Below, piece by piece: positions 27,341-35,014 of a stretch of 39,914 nt of DNA. Source of the DNA: Pseudomonadales bacterium (lineage in GTDB: Bacteria > Pseudomonadota > Gammaproteobacteria > Pseudomonadales > Pseudohongiellaceae); assembly GCA_022825945.1 (NCBI GenBank), contig JAJDVS010000063.1:1-39914 (forward strand). Reading direction: 5' to 3'. The notes under the pieces are model-generated. The model did no database searches. It was not told the origin of the DNA and worked only from the letters and a program-made list of their open reading frames with translations. The position numbers and the translations under genes were made by a program. Every line of letters starts with the position of its first letter. Position 1 is the first letter of the stretch.

Positions 27341-27433
27341 GGCGAATATTGGTGGATATGCAACGAAATCGAGCGGCCGGGGGCGTGGACGGGAGCGGAT
27401 TTGCAGCCGTGAATTCCTACGGAGCAGGCTCCT
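27271..27433 (+). repeat. Palindromic repeat family 1, copy C
   Basis: A 163-base copy in the orientation of copy A. The left end GGAGCCTGCGCC lies inside the selU reading frame and the right end is GGAGCAGGCTCC (one change from perfect). It fills the space between the convergent selU and hpt genes, 15 bases short of the hpt stop, and could act as a two-way terminator. The right half also keeps a reading frame (VDMQRNRAAGGVDGSGFAAV) that recurs in copy D, because the repeat itself is conserved. Confidence 0.9.
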
Positions 27434-27448
27434 ATACCGCCCGGATGG

Positions 27449-28018
27449 CTATGCCGGCGGGGTTTCTTTCTCCTCGCCCAGGGCAAAAATGCCATTGCAA
27501 TTGCGCAGGTAACCCTGGTAATCCATGCCATAGCCGAAGACGTAACGGTCCGGAACCCGAAGGCCGGTGAAGTCCGGTCTGGGCAGATCCGGGCCGCGAG
27601 GCCTTTGCTTGTCCACCAGGATTGCCGACAGGGTCCGTGCCGCGCCCTGTTCGCGACAGAGTTGCAGGACCGCTTGCAGGGTATGGCCTTCATCGACAAT
27701 GTCATCGACGACGAGTGCGGCCCTCCCCCGCAGGTCGAGGCTTGGGCTGACCCGCTGTTCGATGCCGCCGCCGCGGGTGGCGTTCCCATAGCGACTGATA
27801 TGCAAAAAGTCGATCTGCAGGGGAAAATCCAGCCGCAGGGCAAGTTCGGCGGTACAGACCAGGCCGCCGTTCATGACGCAGAGCAGGATGGGATTGCTGT
27901 CCGCCAGTTCGGCGGTGATTTCTCCTGCCATGCGATCCATGGCCGCCGAAATTTTTTCGGCGCTGTGTATCAGCTCGGCCCGGGAGGCAACCGCAGCAAT
28001 CTCATTCGGCGAGATCAT
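27449..28018 (-). CDS. hpt: Hypoxanthine(-guanine) phosphoribosyltransferase
   Basis: Purine salvage enzyme joining hypoxanthine or guanine to PRPP. The PRPP-binding motif is AALVVDDIVDEGHTL. Other family elements are LLCVMNGGLVCTAELALRL near the N-terminus, the flexible-loop region HISRYGNATRGGG and VFGYGMDYQGYLRN near the base-binding end. 189 residues. Its ATG overlaps the mscS stop (ATGA), making it the last gene of nagZ-mscS-hpt. Specificity between hypoxanthine and guanine is not certain. Confidence 0.9.
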   Translation of the reverse strand: MISPNEIAAVASRAELIHSAEKISAAMDRMAGEITAELADSNPILLCVMNGGLVCTAELALRLDFPLQIDFLHISRYGNATRGGGIEQRVSPSLDLRGRAALVVDDIVDEGHTLQAVLQLCREQGAARTLSAILVDKQRPRGPDLPRPDFTGLRVPDRYVFGYGMDYQGYLRNCNGIFALGEEKETPPA

Positions 28019-29142
28019 GCGGGGGCGGAATCCGGTTCCGGATCGGGCTCGACCGTGAGATGGGACAGGCCGTCAAGCGTCGTCGTCGGGAAGGCAATAT
28101 CGGCGCCATGGGAACGAATGACGTCAACGATTCGCAACAGCACATCCTGCTTGATCTCGTGGAAGCGCACCCAGTTGGTGGTCTTGGTAAAGGTGTAAAC
28201 GAAGAAGTCCAGCGAGGACGGCGCAAAGTAGTTGAAATTCACGATCATGGTCTGGCTGCTGTCGATTTCCTCGTGGGCCCGCAACATGGCTTTCACATCG
28301 GAAATGATGGCATCCATCCTGGCTGCGTCCTGATAACGCAGGCCGATAGTTTCATAGATGCGGCGATGACTCATTCGCGAGGGGTTCTCCAGCGACAGCT
28401 TGTTGAACACCGAGTTGGGCACATATAGCGGCCGCTTGTCGAAAGTGCGCACCACCGTGAGCCGCCAGCCGATCTTTTCCACGGTACCTTCGATTTCCCG
28501 GTCCGGCGAGCGAATCCAGTCGCCGATGGCAAAGGGCTTGTCCAGATAAATCATCAATCCGCCGAAGAAGTTGGCGAGCAGATCCTGGGCCGCAAAACCC
28601 ATGGCAATGCCGCCGATGCCGCCAAAAGCGAGCACGGCGGTGACTTCCACGCCGAGCGTGGGCAGCGCGATAAGCACCGCCGCCACGAAAATCGCCAGCC
28701 GCAGCAACCGCACCAGGGCATGGAGCGTGGTCGGGTCCATTCGAGTCTGGACCTGGTCCGGCTCGGCCTTGAGTTGTTCGAGCATGCGATTCTCGACGCC
28801 GCTGCAAAGCCGCAGCAGGAACCAGCCGAAGGACAGCACGATGATGAGCGAGCGCACCGTGGCAAATACTTCCTGGGCAATCAGGCCGGCCATCAGCCCC
28901 TGCTGGGCGAATTGCAAAATGGACGTCGCCACAGTGAGCGCCAGTGCCCAAAAGAACGGTCGCCGCACAGCTTCCGGCAATGCATCATCCCAGACACTGC
29001 GGGTCTTTGTGGTTTGGCGCTCGATAAACCTGAATATCTGATTGGCAATGAATGCTACAAATAATGCCAGCGTCAGCAATAAAACAATCTGTCCAAGCCA
29101 GGCCCATTCGTCCAGGAAGTTCATGTTGATCGAATCATTCAT
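28015..29142 (-). CDS. MscS-family mechanosensitive ion channel
   Basis: Small-conductance type channel for relief of osmotic pressure. After a short N-terminus there is a helix QIVLLLTLALFVAFIANQIF, then PFFWALALTVATSILQFAQQ, a further helix around TVRSLIIVLSFGWFLL, and the pore-lining helix with LAFGGIGGIAMGFAAQDLLANFFGGLMI, followed by the MscS beta domain (PFAIGDWIRSPDREIEGTVEKIGWR). 375 residues from ATG 29142, which overlaps the nagZ stop as ATGA. A second ATG 18 bases later is possible. The C-terminal cytoplasmic domain is complete. Confidence 0.92.
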   Translation of the reverse strand: MNDSINMNFLDEWAWLGQIVLLLTLALFVAFIANQIFRFIERQTTKTRSVWDDALPEAVRRPFFWALALTVATSILQFAQQGLMAGLIAQEVFATVRSLIIVLSFGWFLLRLCSGVENRMLEQLKAEPDQVQTRMDPTTLHALVRLLRLAIFVAAVLIALPTLGVEVTAVLAFGGIGGIAMGFAAQDLLANFFGGLMIYLDKPFAIGDWIRSPDREIEGTVEKIGWRLTVVRTFDKRPLYVPNSVFNKLSLENPSRMSHRRIYETIGLRYQDAARMDAIISDVKAMLRAHEEIDSSQTMIVNFNYFAPSSLDFFVYTFTKTTNWVRFHEIKQDVLLRIVDVIRSHGADIAFPTTTLDGLSHLTVEPDPEPDSAPA

Positions 29143-30164
29143 TCGCCCAAATGCCTCTTGTCGTACCGGGTATTCTCTGAAAAATTCCCGTCCAGCCGCC
29201 ATTGCTCCCCATCCGGCCTGGCTGCGGGTTTTGCCCGCATGGCCGCGAGCCTGCGGTTACGGGAAACATTCTCTCTTTCCAGCCAGTCTGCCGCCCGCAA
29301 TGCCTCATCCGGCGCATTGCAGGCAAGCAGCATATCGCAACCTGCCCGCAGGGCCTTTTCCAGCCGCTGCTCCATTGCGCCGGCCTGCTCTGCGGCATTC
29401 ATGCTGAGATCATCGCTGAATATGACGCCATCAAAGCCGATCTCACCGCGCAGCACGGTTTGCAGCCAGTGCCGGGAAAACCCCGCTGCATCGACGCACA
29501 CCTCGGGGTAAACCACATGGGCCGGCATTACCCCCGCCAGCAGATCCCGGCAGTGGACAAATGGCTGCATGTCCCTGCCGCGCAATTCGCTTTCGCTGCG
29601 GCCATCCACCGGCAATTCAACATGGGAATCCGCTCCCACCAGCCCATGCCCCGGAAAATGTTTGCCCACCCCGGCCATCCCGGCCTCGGCCATGCCACCG
29701 AGATATGCCCGGGCAAGTTCCGCCACCGCATCCGGGTCCGCCGCAAAGGCCCGGTCGCCAATCACTGGCGAAGCCGGGTCATACAAGTCCAGCACCGGCG
29801 CGAAACTGAAATCGAGCCCCGCCCCGATAATCTCCGTCGCCATAACCTTACCGCAATCCCACGCCAGGCCCAATCCTCTTCCAGGATCAGCCTCATAGGC
29901 TTCGCCAATCCCGCGCAAAGGCGGCAAAGCCGTAAATCCCTCCCGAAACCGCTGCACCCTCCCCCCTTCCTGGTCTACTGCAATCAGAATCTCCGGCGCA
30001 CATTCCCGTATGGCCCCGGTCAATTCCCGCAACTGCCCCGAAGAGGCAAAATTGCGCCGAAACAGAATCACCCCTCCGACACAATCCCGCTGCAGCAACT
30101 CCACCTCATCCGCTCCTGGCGTCAAACCGCGCAGATCCACCATCAAAACACCCGGATCATTCAT
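29139..30164 (-). CDS. nagZ: Beta-N-acetylhexosaminidase NagZ (GH3)
   Basis: Cytoplasmic glycosidase that removes GlcNAc from anhydro-muropeptides in cell-wall recycling. The GH3 signature KHFPGHG and the flexible loop with its catalytic His (GLVGADSHVELP) are present, and the nucleophile Asp is in GVIFSDDLSMNAA. The start MNDPGVLMVDLRG at 30164 matches family N-termini. A second ATG at 30182 adds six residues without homology. 341 residues. The last 20 or so codons (around LDGNFSENTRY) overlap one copy of a 28-base repeat whose inverted partner lies upstream of the gene, so the C-terminal tail is partly repeat-derived. Confidence 0.95.
   Translation of the reverse strand: MNDPGVLMVDLRGLTPGADEVELLQRDCVGGVILFRRNFASSGQLRELTGAIRECAPEILIAVDQEGGRVQRFREGFTALPPLRGIGEAYEADPGRGLGLAWDCGKVMATEIIGAGLDFSFAPVLDLYDPASPVIGDRAFAADPDAVAELARAYLGGMAEAGMAGVGKHFPGHGLVGADSHVELPVDGRSESELRGRDMQPFVHCRDLLAGVMPAHVVYPEVCVDAAGFSRHWLQTVLRGEIGFDGVIFSDDLSMNAAEQAGAMEQRLEKALRAGCDMLLACNAPDEALRAADWLERENVSRNRRLAAMRAKPAARPDGEQWRLDGNFSENTRYDKRHLGE
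29168..29195 (-). repeat. 28-base repeat related to family 2, inside the 3' end of nagZ
   Basis: On the plus strand it starts GGGTATTCTCTG and ends TTCCCGTCCAG. It matches the reverse complement of 30282-30309 with one difference, and its first half (GTATTCTCTGAAAAA) also opens both family 2 repeats (6086 and 30350). It encodes part of the NagZ C-terminus. Confidence 0.8.
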
Positions 30165-30261
30165 TTTCGTTTCCCATTCCACCCGCTGTTTCCCGGAGCC
30201 ACAACATCAATGACGGCAAAATTCTGACAACCGTGAGAGAGCGCTACAATTTTCACTGAGG

Positions 30262-30280
30262 CGCAGAGCCATGCTCTGCG
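30262..30280. repeat. Perfect short hairpin upstream of nagZ
   Basis: CGCAGAGC (30262-30269) and GCTCTGCG (30273-30280) pair perfectly around CAT. There is no T-run on either side, so it does not look like an intrinsic terminator. It is the first of the hairpin chain between nagZ and lexA. Confidence 0.6.
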
Positions 30281-30281
30281 A

Positions 30282-30309
30282 CTGGACGGGAATTTTTCAG
30301 AGCATACCC
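30282..30309 (+). repeat. 28-base inverted repeat flanking nagZ, upstream copy
   Basis: It begins CTGGACGGGAATTTTTCAG and is the reverse complement, with one difference, of 29168-29195, so the two copies flank nagZ about 1.1 kb apart. Its TTTTTCAGAGCATAC (30293-30307) can also pair, with one mismatch, with GTATTCTCTGAAAAA at 30350-30364, enclosing 42 bases. Confidence 0.8.
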
Positions 30310-30332
30310 AGGAGCCGGGGGCGCGGCGAGAT
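30310..30332 (+). repeat. Possible family 1 repeat remnant
   Basis: The segment starts AGGAGCC, the family 1 left end, and continues GGGGGCGCGGCGA, which matches the inner part of copy B (25442-25454). The intervening bases of the full element are missing. It may be a second internal-deletion remnant. The match is short, so this is tentative. Confidence 0.3.
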
Positions 30333-30348
30333 ACCGGGCTTTGGCCTA

Positions 30349-30504
30349 AGTATTCTCTGAAAAACTCCATCCGTGGAGTTTTTCATTATCGCAAAACAAA
30401 AGCGTGGTTTTGTTTTGCTCCCGAATTCAATGGCTTACGCCATCGAATTCGGCGGCACTTCCATGTGCCGCAGGGAAGCTCTGACTTAATCAGAGCTTCC
30501 CTAA
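30349..30504. repeat. Multi-hairpin repeat family 2, copy 2 (five stem-loops)
   Basis: Five adjacent stem-loops: 30360-30383 (ten-pair AAAAACTCCA stem, loop TCCG), 30391-30418 (eleven-pair stem, loop GCGTGG), 30422-30451 (GAATTC/ATGGC stem, loop TTAC), 30452-30471 (GCGGCAC stem, loop TTCCAT) and 30472-30502 (perfect 13-pair AGGGAAGCTCTGA stem, loop CTTAA). The last four are shared with copy 1 at 6084-6208. It ends 25 bases before the lexA SOS box, between divergent genes, so it is not simply a terminator. Confidence 0.9.
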
Positions 30505-30528
30505 AGTTTCCCACATTCCGACAGATAA

Positions 30529-30544
30529 CTGTATAAAATCACAG
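30529..30544 (+). promoter_or_regulatory. LexA (SOS) box of lexA
   Basis: CTGTATAAAATCACAG matches the E. coli-type SOS consensus CTGT-N8-ACAG. It lies 24 bases before the lexA ATG and covers a likely -10 (TATAAA at 30532-30537). It is a single box, consistent with LexA autoregulation. Confidence 0.9.
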
Positions 30545-30568
30545 TATCGATGCCGCAACGAGCACACA

Positions 30569-31177
30569 ATGCACGGACTCACCTCCCGCCAGGGCCAGAT
30601 CTTCGAATTCATTCGGGGCCATCTCCGTGACACCGGCTACCCGCCCACCCGCTCCGAAATCGCCAGCCATATGGGCTTTCGCTCGGCAAACTCCGCCGAG
30701 GAACACCTGCGCGCCCTCGCCCGCAAAGGCGCCATTGAAATGTCCCCCGGCGCTTCCCGGGGCATTCGCATCCCGGAACAGGCGCCGCCGGGACTGCCAA
30801 TTATCGGCCAGGTCGCCGCCGGCTCGCCAATTCTCGCACAGGAATCCATTGCCGATTACAGCGCGATTCCCGGAGCCATTTTTTCCCCAAGGGCCGATTA
30901 TCTGCTCACGGTCAAAGGCGACAGCATGACCGGCATCGGTATCTTCGAGAACGACCTGCTCGCCGTGCATCGCACTGCCGGGGCGCGGGACGGCGATATC
31001 ATCGTGGCCAGAATCGACGATGAAGTGACCGTCAAGCGGTTGCGCCATCAAACTGCAAGCCGGCATCTGCAACTAATGGCGGAAAATCCCGATATCGCTC
31101 CCATCCAGGTGGACCTGGAGCGGGACAGTTTCGCCATTGAAGGCGTCAGCGTCGGAGTGATCCGGCTTGGGCTGTAA
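30569..31177 (+). CDS. lexA: SOS response repressor LexA
   Basis: Repressor of the DNA damage regulon. It cleaves itself when RecA filaments form. The N-terminal winged helix ([38 protein letters not shown]) is followed by the Ala-Gly cleavage site in [10 protein letters not shown], catalytic Ser in [10 protein letters not shown] and catalytic Lys in DDEVTVKRL, so it should be cleavable. 202 residues, the E. coli length. The ribosome site is weak. The SOS box upstream indicates autoregulation. Confidence 0.97.
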   Translation: MHGLTSRQGQIFEFIRGHLRDTGYPPTRSEIASHMGFRSANSAEEHLRALARKGAIEMSPGASRGIRIPEQAPPGLPIIGQVAAGSPILAQESIADYSAIPGAIFSPRADYLLTVKGDSMTGIGIFENDLLAVHRTAGARDGDIIVARIDDEVTVKRLRHQTASRHLQLMAENPDIAPIQVDLERDSFAIEGVSVGVIRLGL

Positions 31178-31185
31178 CCGCCCCG

Positions 31186-33798
31186 CTATTTCTTCCTTCT
31201 CGCGGCCGACTTCTGCTCGCCCGCGGCCGCCCGCCATTCGCCGTCGCGGTAGAAAACCCGCCAGCCGGTGGGCTTGCCATCCACCAGGGACTGTACAAAA
31301 TGCTGCCGGGTCTTGCGGCTGAAGCCCACCACGGCGGCATTGCCCCTGTCGTCCTTCACCGGGGCGTCCAGCAGATAATGAAATTTTGGATCGATCTCGT
31401 TGCGGTGCGGCAGCAGCTCCGCCACCTTGGGGGAACGGGTTTCCCGATTGCGCGGAAAACCGCTGGCGGCGAGGAACAGGCCGGAAGCGCCCTCGCGCAG
31501 AATGTAATGGTCGTCCACCTCGCTGCAACGCAGTTCCGGCATGGGCACCGGGTCCATTTTCGGCGGCGCCGGTTGGCCATTGCGCAGCAACTTGCGGGTA
31601 TTGCGGCAATCTTCCCGGGTGCAGCCGAAATACTTGCCGAAGCGGCCCGACTTCAATTGCATGTCGCTACCGCACTTGTCGCACTCGATCATCGGGCCGT
31701 CATATCCCTGAATCTGGAATTTCCCTTCTTCCAGCTCGAACCCATCACAATCGGGATTATTGCCGCAGACATGCAGTTTGCGCCCGGAGTCAATGAGCCA
31801 GGCGTCCATTGCGTCGCCGCACTTCGGGCAGCGATGCTTTTTTCGCAACTGGATGTTTTCCTGCTGCTCGGCCTCTTCGGCGCTATCGGCGCGAATCGCC
31901 TCTTCGCCCGGAGTGAGATTCATCGTCGAACGGCATTTCAGGTCTCCCGGCAAACTATAGGCGGAACAGCCGAGAAACACCCCGGTGGAGGCATTGCGAA
32001 GCTGCATCTTGCGACCGCATTTGGGGCAGTCCACATCGACTTCGGTGGGCTTGTTGGCGCGCATGCCGCCGTCCTTCGCTTCCGCCCTGGCGAGTTGCCC
32101 GGTGAAATCCCGATAAAACTCATCCAGCAGTTTCTTCCAGTTTTTGCTTCCGGCGGCCACCTCGTCGAGAGAGACTTCCATGCGCGCGGTGAAGTCGTAA
32201 TCCATCAGGTCGCGGAAGCTCTCCCGCAGGCGTTCGGTGACGATATCGCCGATCTTGAGGGCGTGAAAGCGCTTGTTTTCCAGCTTCACATAGCCCCGGT
32301 CCTGTATCGTGGAAATCGTCGAGGCATAGGTGGAGGGCCGGCCGATTTCGCGCTTTTCGAGTTCCCGCACGAGGCTGGCCTCGGTGAATCGGGCCGGTGG
32401 TCGGGTAAAATTCTGCACTGGGTCAAGCGCTTGCAGCGCAAGCCGCTCACCGGCCTTCACATCAGGAAGCACCACATCGGCTTCACGGGAAGGCATGGTG
32501 GCAAGATAGCCCGGAAATTGCATGATTCTGCCCCTGGCGCGCAATTCGAAATCCGCGGCCTGGACCGTGATGGCGCTCGCCAGAAAGCGCGCCGGAACCA
32601 TCTGGCAGGCGATGAGATGCTGCCGGATCAACTGGTAGAGCCGGCGCGCGTCATGATCCATGTCCTGCAGGGACTCCGGCGTTCGCTGCACATCCGTGGG
32701 ACGAATCGCTTCATGGGCTTCCTGGGCGCCTTCCCGGGCGCGGTAGAAATTGGGTTTCGGCGGCAGGTAATCGGCGCCGAATTCCTGCTCGATATGGCTC
32801 CGGGCAGCGGTAATCGCCTCATTGCTGAGGTGGGTGGAATCGGTTCGCATATAGGTGATGTGACCAGCCTGGTACAGACGCTGGGCCAGGGTCATGGTCT
32901 TGCCGACGCCGAAACCGAGCCGGGTGCTTGCGGCCTGCTGCAGGGTCGAAGTGATCAAGGGCGGTCGCGGCCGGGAAGTGGTGGGTTTGTCCTCGCGCTT
33001 GCTGACCCCATAGTCGGCGGTGCGCAGCGTTTCCAGCGCCTGCTCGGCGCCTTGCCTGTCCCCGGGACGGAAATTCTTGCCGGCCCGCCTGACCACCTGG
33101 CACTTGAGGTCCTGTTTGGCCTCCGTGCGCAGTCTGGCGAAAACTTCCCAATACTCTTCGGGATTGAAAGCCCGGATTTCCCGCTCGCGCTCCACAACGA
33201 GCCGCACGGCAACCGATTGCACCCGGCCGGCGGAAAGCCCCCGGGCCACCTTGGACCAGAGCAGGGGCGACAGCATGTAACCCACCACCCGGTCGAGAAA
33301 GCGGCGCGCCTGCTGCTCTTCCACATAGCGCATGTCCACCGCGCCGGTTTCGGCAAAGGCTTCCCGGATGGCCTTGCGGGTGATTTCATTGAAGACCACC
33401 CGGCGATAGCGATCCGGGTCGCCGCCAATCGCTTCCTGCAGATGCCAGGCGATGGCCTCCCCTTCCCGGTCCCGGTCGCTGGCGAGATAGATGGCCGATG
33501 ATTTTGCCGCGATCTTTTTCAGATCTTCGACGATCTGTTCCTTGCCGGGAAGGATTTCATAGCGGGCCCGCCAGTCGTTTTCCGGGTCCACCCCGAGGCG
33601 CTGCACGAGTTGTTGCCGCTTTTTCTGTTCCGGGCTGAGATTGGTTTTGCCGCGGCCCCGGCGCGGGGCGGCCCGGCCTTTTTCCGGCAAGTCGCGGATA
33701 TGCCCCACACAGGACTTGACGACAAATTCCGAACCAAGATAGCGATTGATGGTTCTCGCCTTGGCCGGCGACTCGACGATGACCAGTGACTTTGACAT
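31186..33798 (-). CDS. topA: DNA topoisomerase I (type IA)
   Basis: Relaxes negative supercoils. The Toprim domain starts MSKSLVIVESPAKARTINRYLG, with the acidic DxDxE site in YLASDRDREGEAIAWHL. The active-site Tyr is in ITYMRTDSTHLSNEA. The C-terminus has tetracysteine zinc ribbons (CPKCGRKMQLRNASTGVFLGC, CPKCGDAMDAWL, CDKCGSDMQLKSGRFGKYFGC), then a basic end (GEQKSAARRKK). 870 residues. The start at 33798 is preceded by AAGGAAA. The frame opens ten codons further up, without homology. It converges with lexA with eight bases between stops. Confidence 0.97.
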   Translation of the reverse strand: MSKSLVIVESPAKARTINRYLGSEFVVKSCVGHIRDLPEKGRAAPRRGRGKTNLSPEQKKRQQLVQRLGVDPENDWRARYEILPGKEQIVEDLKKIAAKSSAIYLASDRDREGEAIAWHLQEAIGGDPDRYRRVVFNEITRKAIREAFAETGAVDMRYVEEQQARRFLDRVVGYMLSPLLWSKVARGLSAGRVQSVAVRLVVEREREIRAFNPEEYWEVFARLRTEAKQDLKCQVVRRAGKNFRPGDRQGAEQALETLRTADYGVSKREDKPTTSRPRPPLITSTLQQAASTRLGFGVGKTMTLAQRLYQAGHITYMRTDSTHLSNEAITAARSHIEQEFGADYLPPKPNFYRAREGAQEAHEAIRPTDVQRTPESLQDMDHDARRLYQLIRQHLIACQMVPARFLASAITVQAADFELRARGRIMQFPGYLATMPSREADVVLPDVKAGERLALQALDPVQNFTRPPARFTEASLVRELEKREIGRPSTYASTISTIQDRGYVKLENKRFHALKIGDIVTERLRESFRDLMDYDFTARMEVSLDEVAAGSKNWKKLLDEFYRDFTGQLARAEAKDGGMRANKPTEVDVDCPKCGRKMQLRNASTGVFLGCSAYSLPGDLKCRSTMNLTPGEEAIRADSAEEAEQQENIQLRKKHRCPKCGDAMDAWLIDSGRKLHVCGNNPDCDGFELEEGKFQIQGYDGPMIECDKCGSDMQLKSGRFGKYFGCTREDCRNTRKLLRNGQPAPPKMDPVPMPELRCSEVDDHYILREGASGLFLAASGFPRNRETRSPKVAELLPHRNEIDPKFHYLLDAPVKDDRGNAAVVGFSRKTRQHFVQSLVDGKPTGWRVFYRDGEWRAAAGEQKSAARRKK

Positions 33799-33824
33799 TA
33801 CTGCTTTCCTTCCCCCCTCTTCCT

Positions 33825-34934
33825 TCAACTCAAGTGAACTTCGTGGATCCAGCCGTAGTTTTCGCTGATTTCCCCTTGCTGGATGCCCGTAAGCAGATCG
33901 TAGAGTTCCTGCATCACCGGACCAACGCCGGCATCGGACCCCTTGCCGCCAGACTGTCCGGGATTGACTGCATGCCAGGCGTCATCGAACCAGATTCGGT
34001 TGATCGGCGACAATACCGCCGCGGTGCCGCAGGCGCCCATTTCCATGAAATCATCGAATTCGGCGCGCAGGTCGATGGGCCGCTCCGCGGTCGCCATGCC
34101 GAGCCAGTCCGCGGCGAGCCGCATGATCGACCGGCGGGTCACGCTTGGCAAGACCGCCGCCGAAGCCGGAGTGACCAGGCTGCCGTCGCGCAGCACCACA
34201 AGAATATTCGCCGACCCCGCTTCATCGATGTAGCGCTGCTCCGTCGCATCGAGATACAGCGCTTCATTCGCGCCCTGGCGCTGGGCGGACTGGGTGGCAA
34301 GCAAGCCCCCGGCGTAATTGGCGCCTATCTTGAAACTGCCCGTGCCCCTGGGAGCGGCGCGGTCCATCTCCGAAACCGCAAGCGAAATCGGCGCCAATCC
34401 CGCCTGCTTGTAGTAAGGCCCCACCGGAGAGACGAACACCCGAAACTCGAACTCCCTGGCGGGCCGCAGGCCGAGATTGTCGCCCACGCCGATCAGCATG
34501 GGCCGCACATAGAGGCTGGCGCCGGAGCCGAAAGGCGGAATCCACTCGCGGTTTGCCCGCACCGCCCCCTCCACGCCGCGCAGGAACAAGGCCTCGGGAA
34601 CCACCGGCATCAACAGACGACCGGCAGCCTCGCGCATGCGCTCGGCATTGAGTTCCGGGCGGAACAGCAGCACCCTGCCGTCCCGTGCGCACTGGGCCTT
34701 GAGACCCTCAAAGCATTGCTGGGCGTAATGCAGGGCCGGCGAACCCTCGTGCAATGGCATGATTTCGCTGGCGAGCAGTTCGCCTTCGCTCCATTCACCC
34801 TCGCGCCAACGGGCGGAAAAGCGCGCGTCGGTCCTGACGTACTCAAAACCGAGTTCAGCCCAATTGAGCGCCCTGTTGCCGATTTTTCCGTTCACTTCCA
34901 TAACCATCAAGACATCATTCTTCGTGGCGGACAT
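33825..34934 (-). CDS. ilvE: Branched-chain amino acid aminotransferase
   Basis: PLP enzyme for the last step of leucine, isoleucine and valine synthesis. The PLP Lys is in GSFKIGANYAGG. The family signatures HYAQQCFEGLKA, YVRPMLIGVGDNLGL, VGPYYKQAG and EAGSANILVVL are present, and DDFMEMGACGTAAVLSP is the C-terminal substrate site. 369 residues, nearer the longer BCAT type than E. coli IlvE (309 residues), so the symbol is by function. It ends 26 bases before topA, on the same strand, and diverges from tatD. Confidence 0.92.
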   Translation of the reverse strand: MSATKNDVLMVMEVNGKIGNRALNWAELGFEYVRTDARFSARWREGEWSEGELLASEIMPLHEGSPALHYAQQCFEGLKAQCARDGRVLLFRPELNAERMREAAGRLLMPVVPEALFLRGVEGAVRANREWIPPFGSGASLYVRPMLIGVGDNLGLRPAREFEFRVFVSPVGPYYKQAGLAPISLAVSEMDRAAPRGTGSFKIGANYAGGLLATQSAQRQGANEALYLDATEQRYIDEAGSANILVVLRDGSLVTPASAAVLPSVTRRSIMRLAADWLGMATAERPIDLRAEFDDFMEMGACGTAAVLSPINRIWFDDAWHAVNPGQSGGKGSDAGVGPVMQELYDLLTGIQQGEISENYGWIHEVHLS

Positions 34935-35014
34935 TTCCGCCAGACAACTTTATCGCCGGGTCCCGACCGGGCTAGACTTGCGGGTCTTTCCGCAAGCGGA
35001 GCCCGACAAGACGC

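Larger units (their letters stand above)
30165..30568. other. Non-coding region between divergent nagZ and lexA: chain of hairpins
   Basis: 404 bases without a supported gene. In order it contains a perfect eight-pair hairpin at 30262-30280 (CGCAGAGC, loop CAT), the inverted 28-base repeat at 30282-30309, a possible family 1 remnant at 30310-30332, the five-hairpin repeat at 30349-30504, and the SOS box at 30529-30544. Promoters for both genes must also lie here. Confidence 0.8.

Noticed and set aside
27337-27570. Small protein starting in repeat copy C (MRRILVDMQRNRAAGG), also readable in copy D
   Set aside because: The similarity between the two readings is explained by the repeat DNA itself. 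The frames continue into unrelated flanks and lack ribosome sites.
31000-31035. LexA has AVHRT where E. coli has AVHKT, suggesting loss of the catalytic Lys
   Set aside because: Counting residues in E. coli LexA places the catalytic Lys156 in EVTVKRL, which is intact here (DDEVTVKRL). The AVHK position is not catalytic and varies between species.
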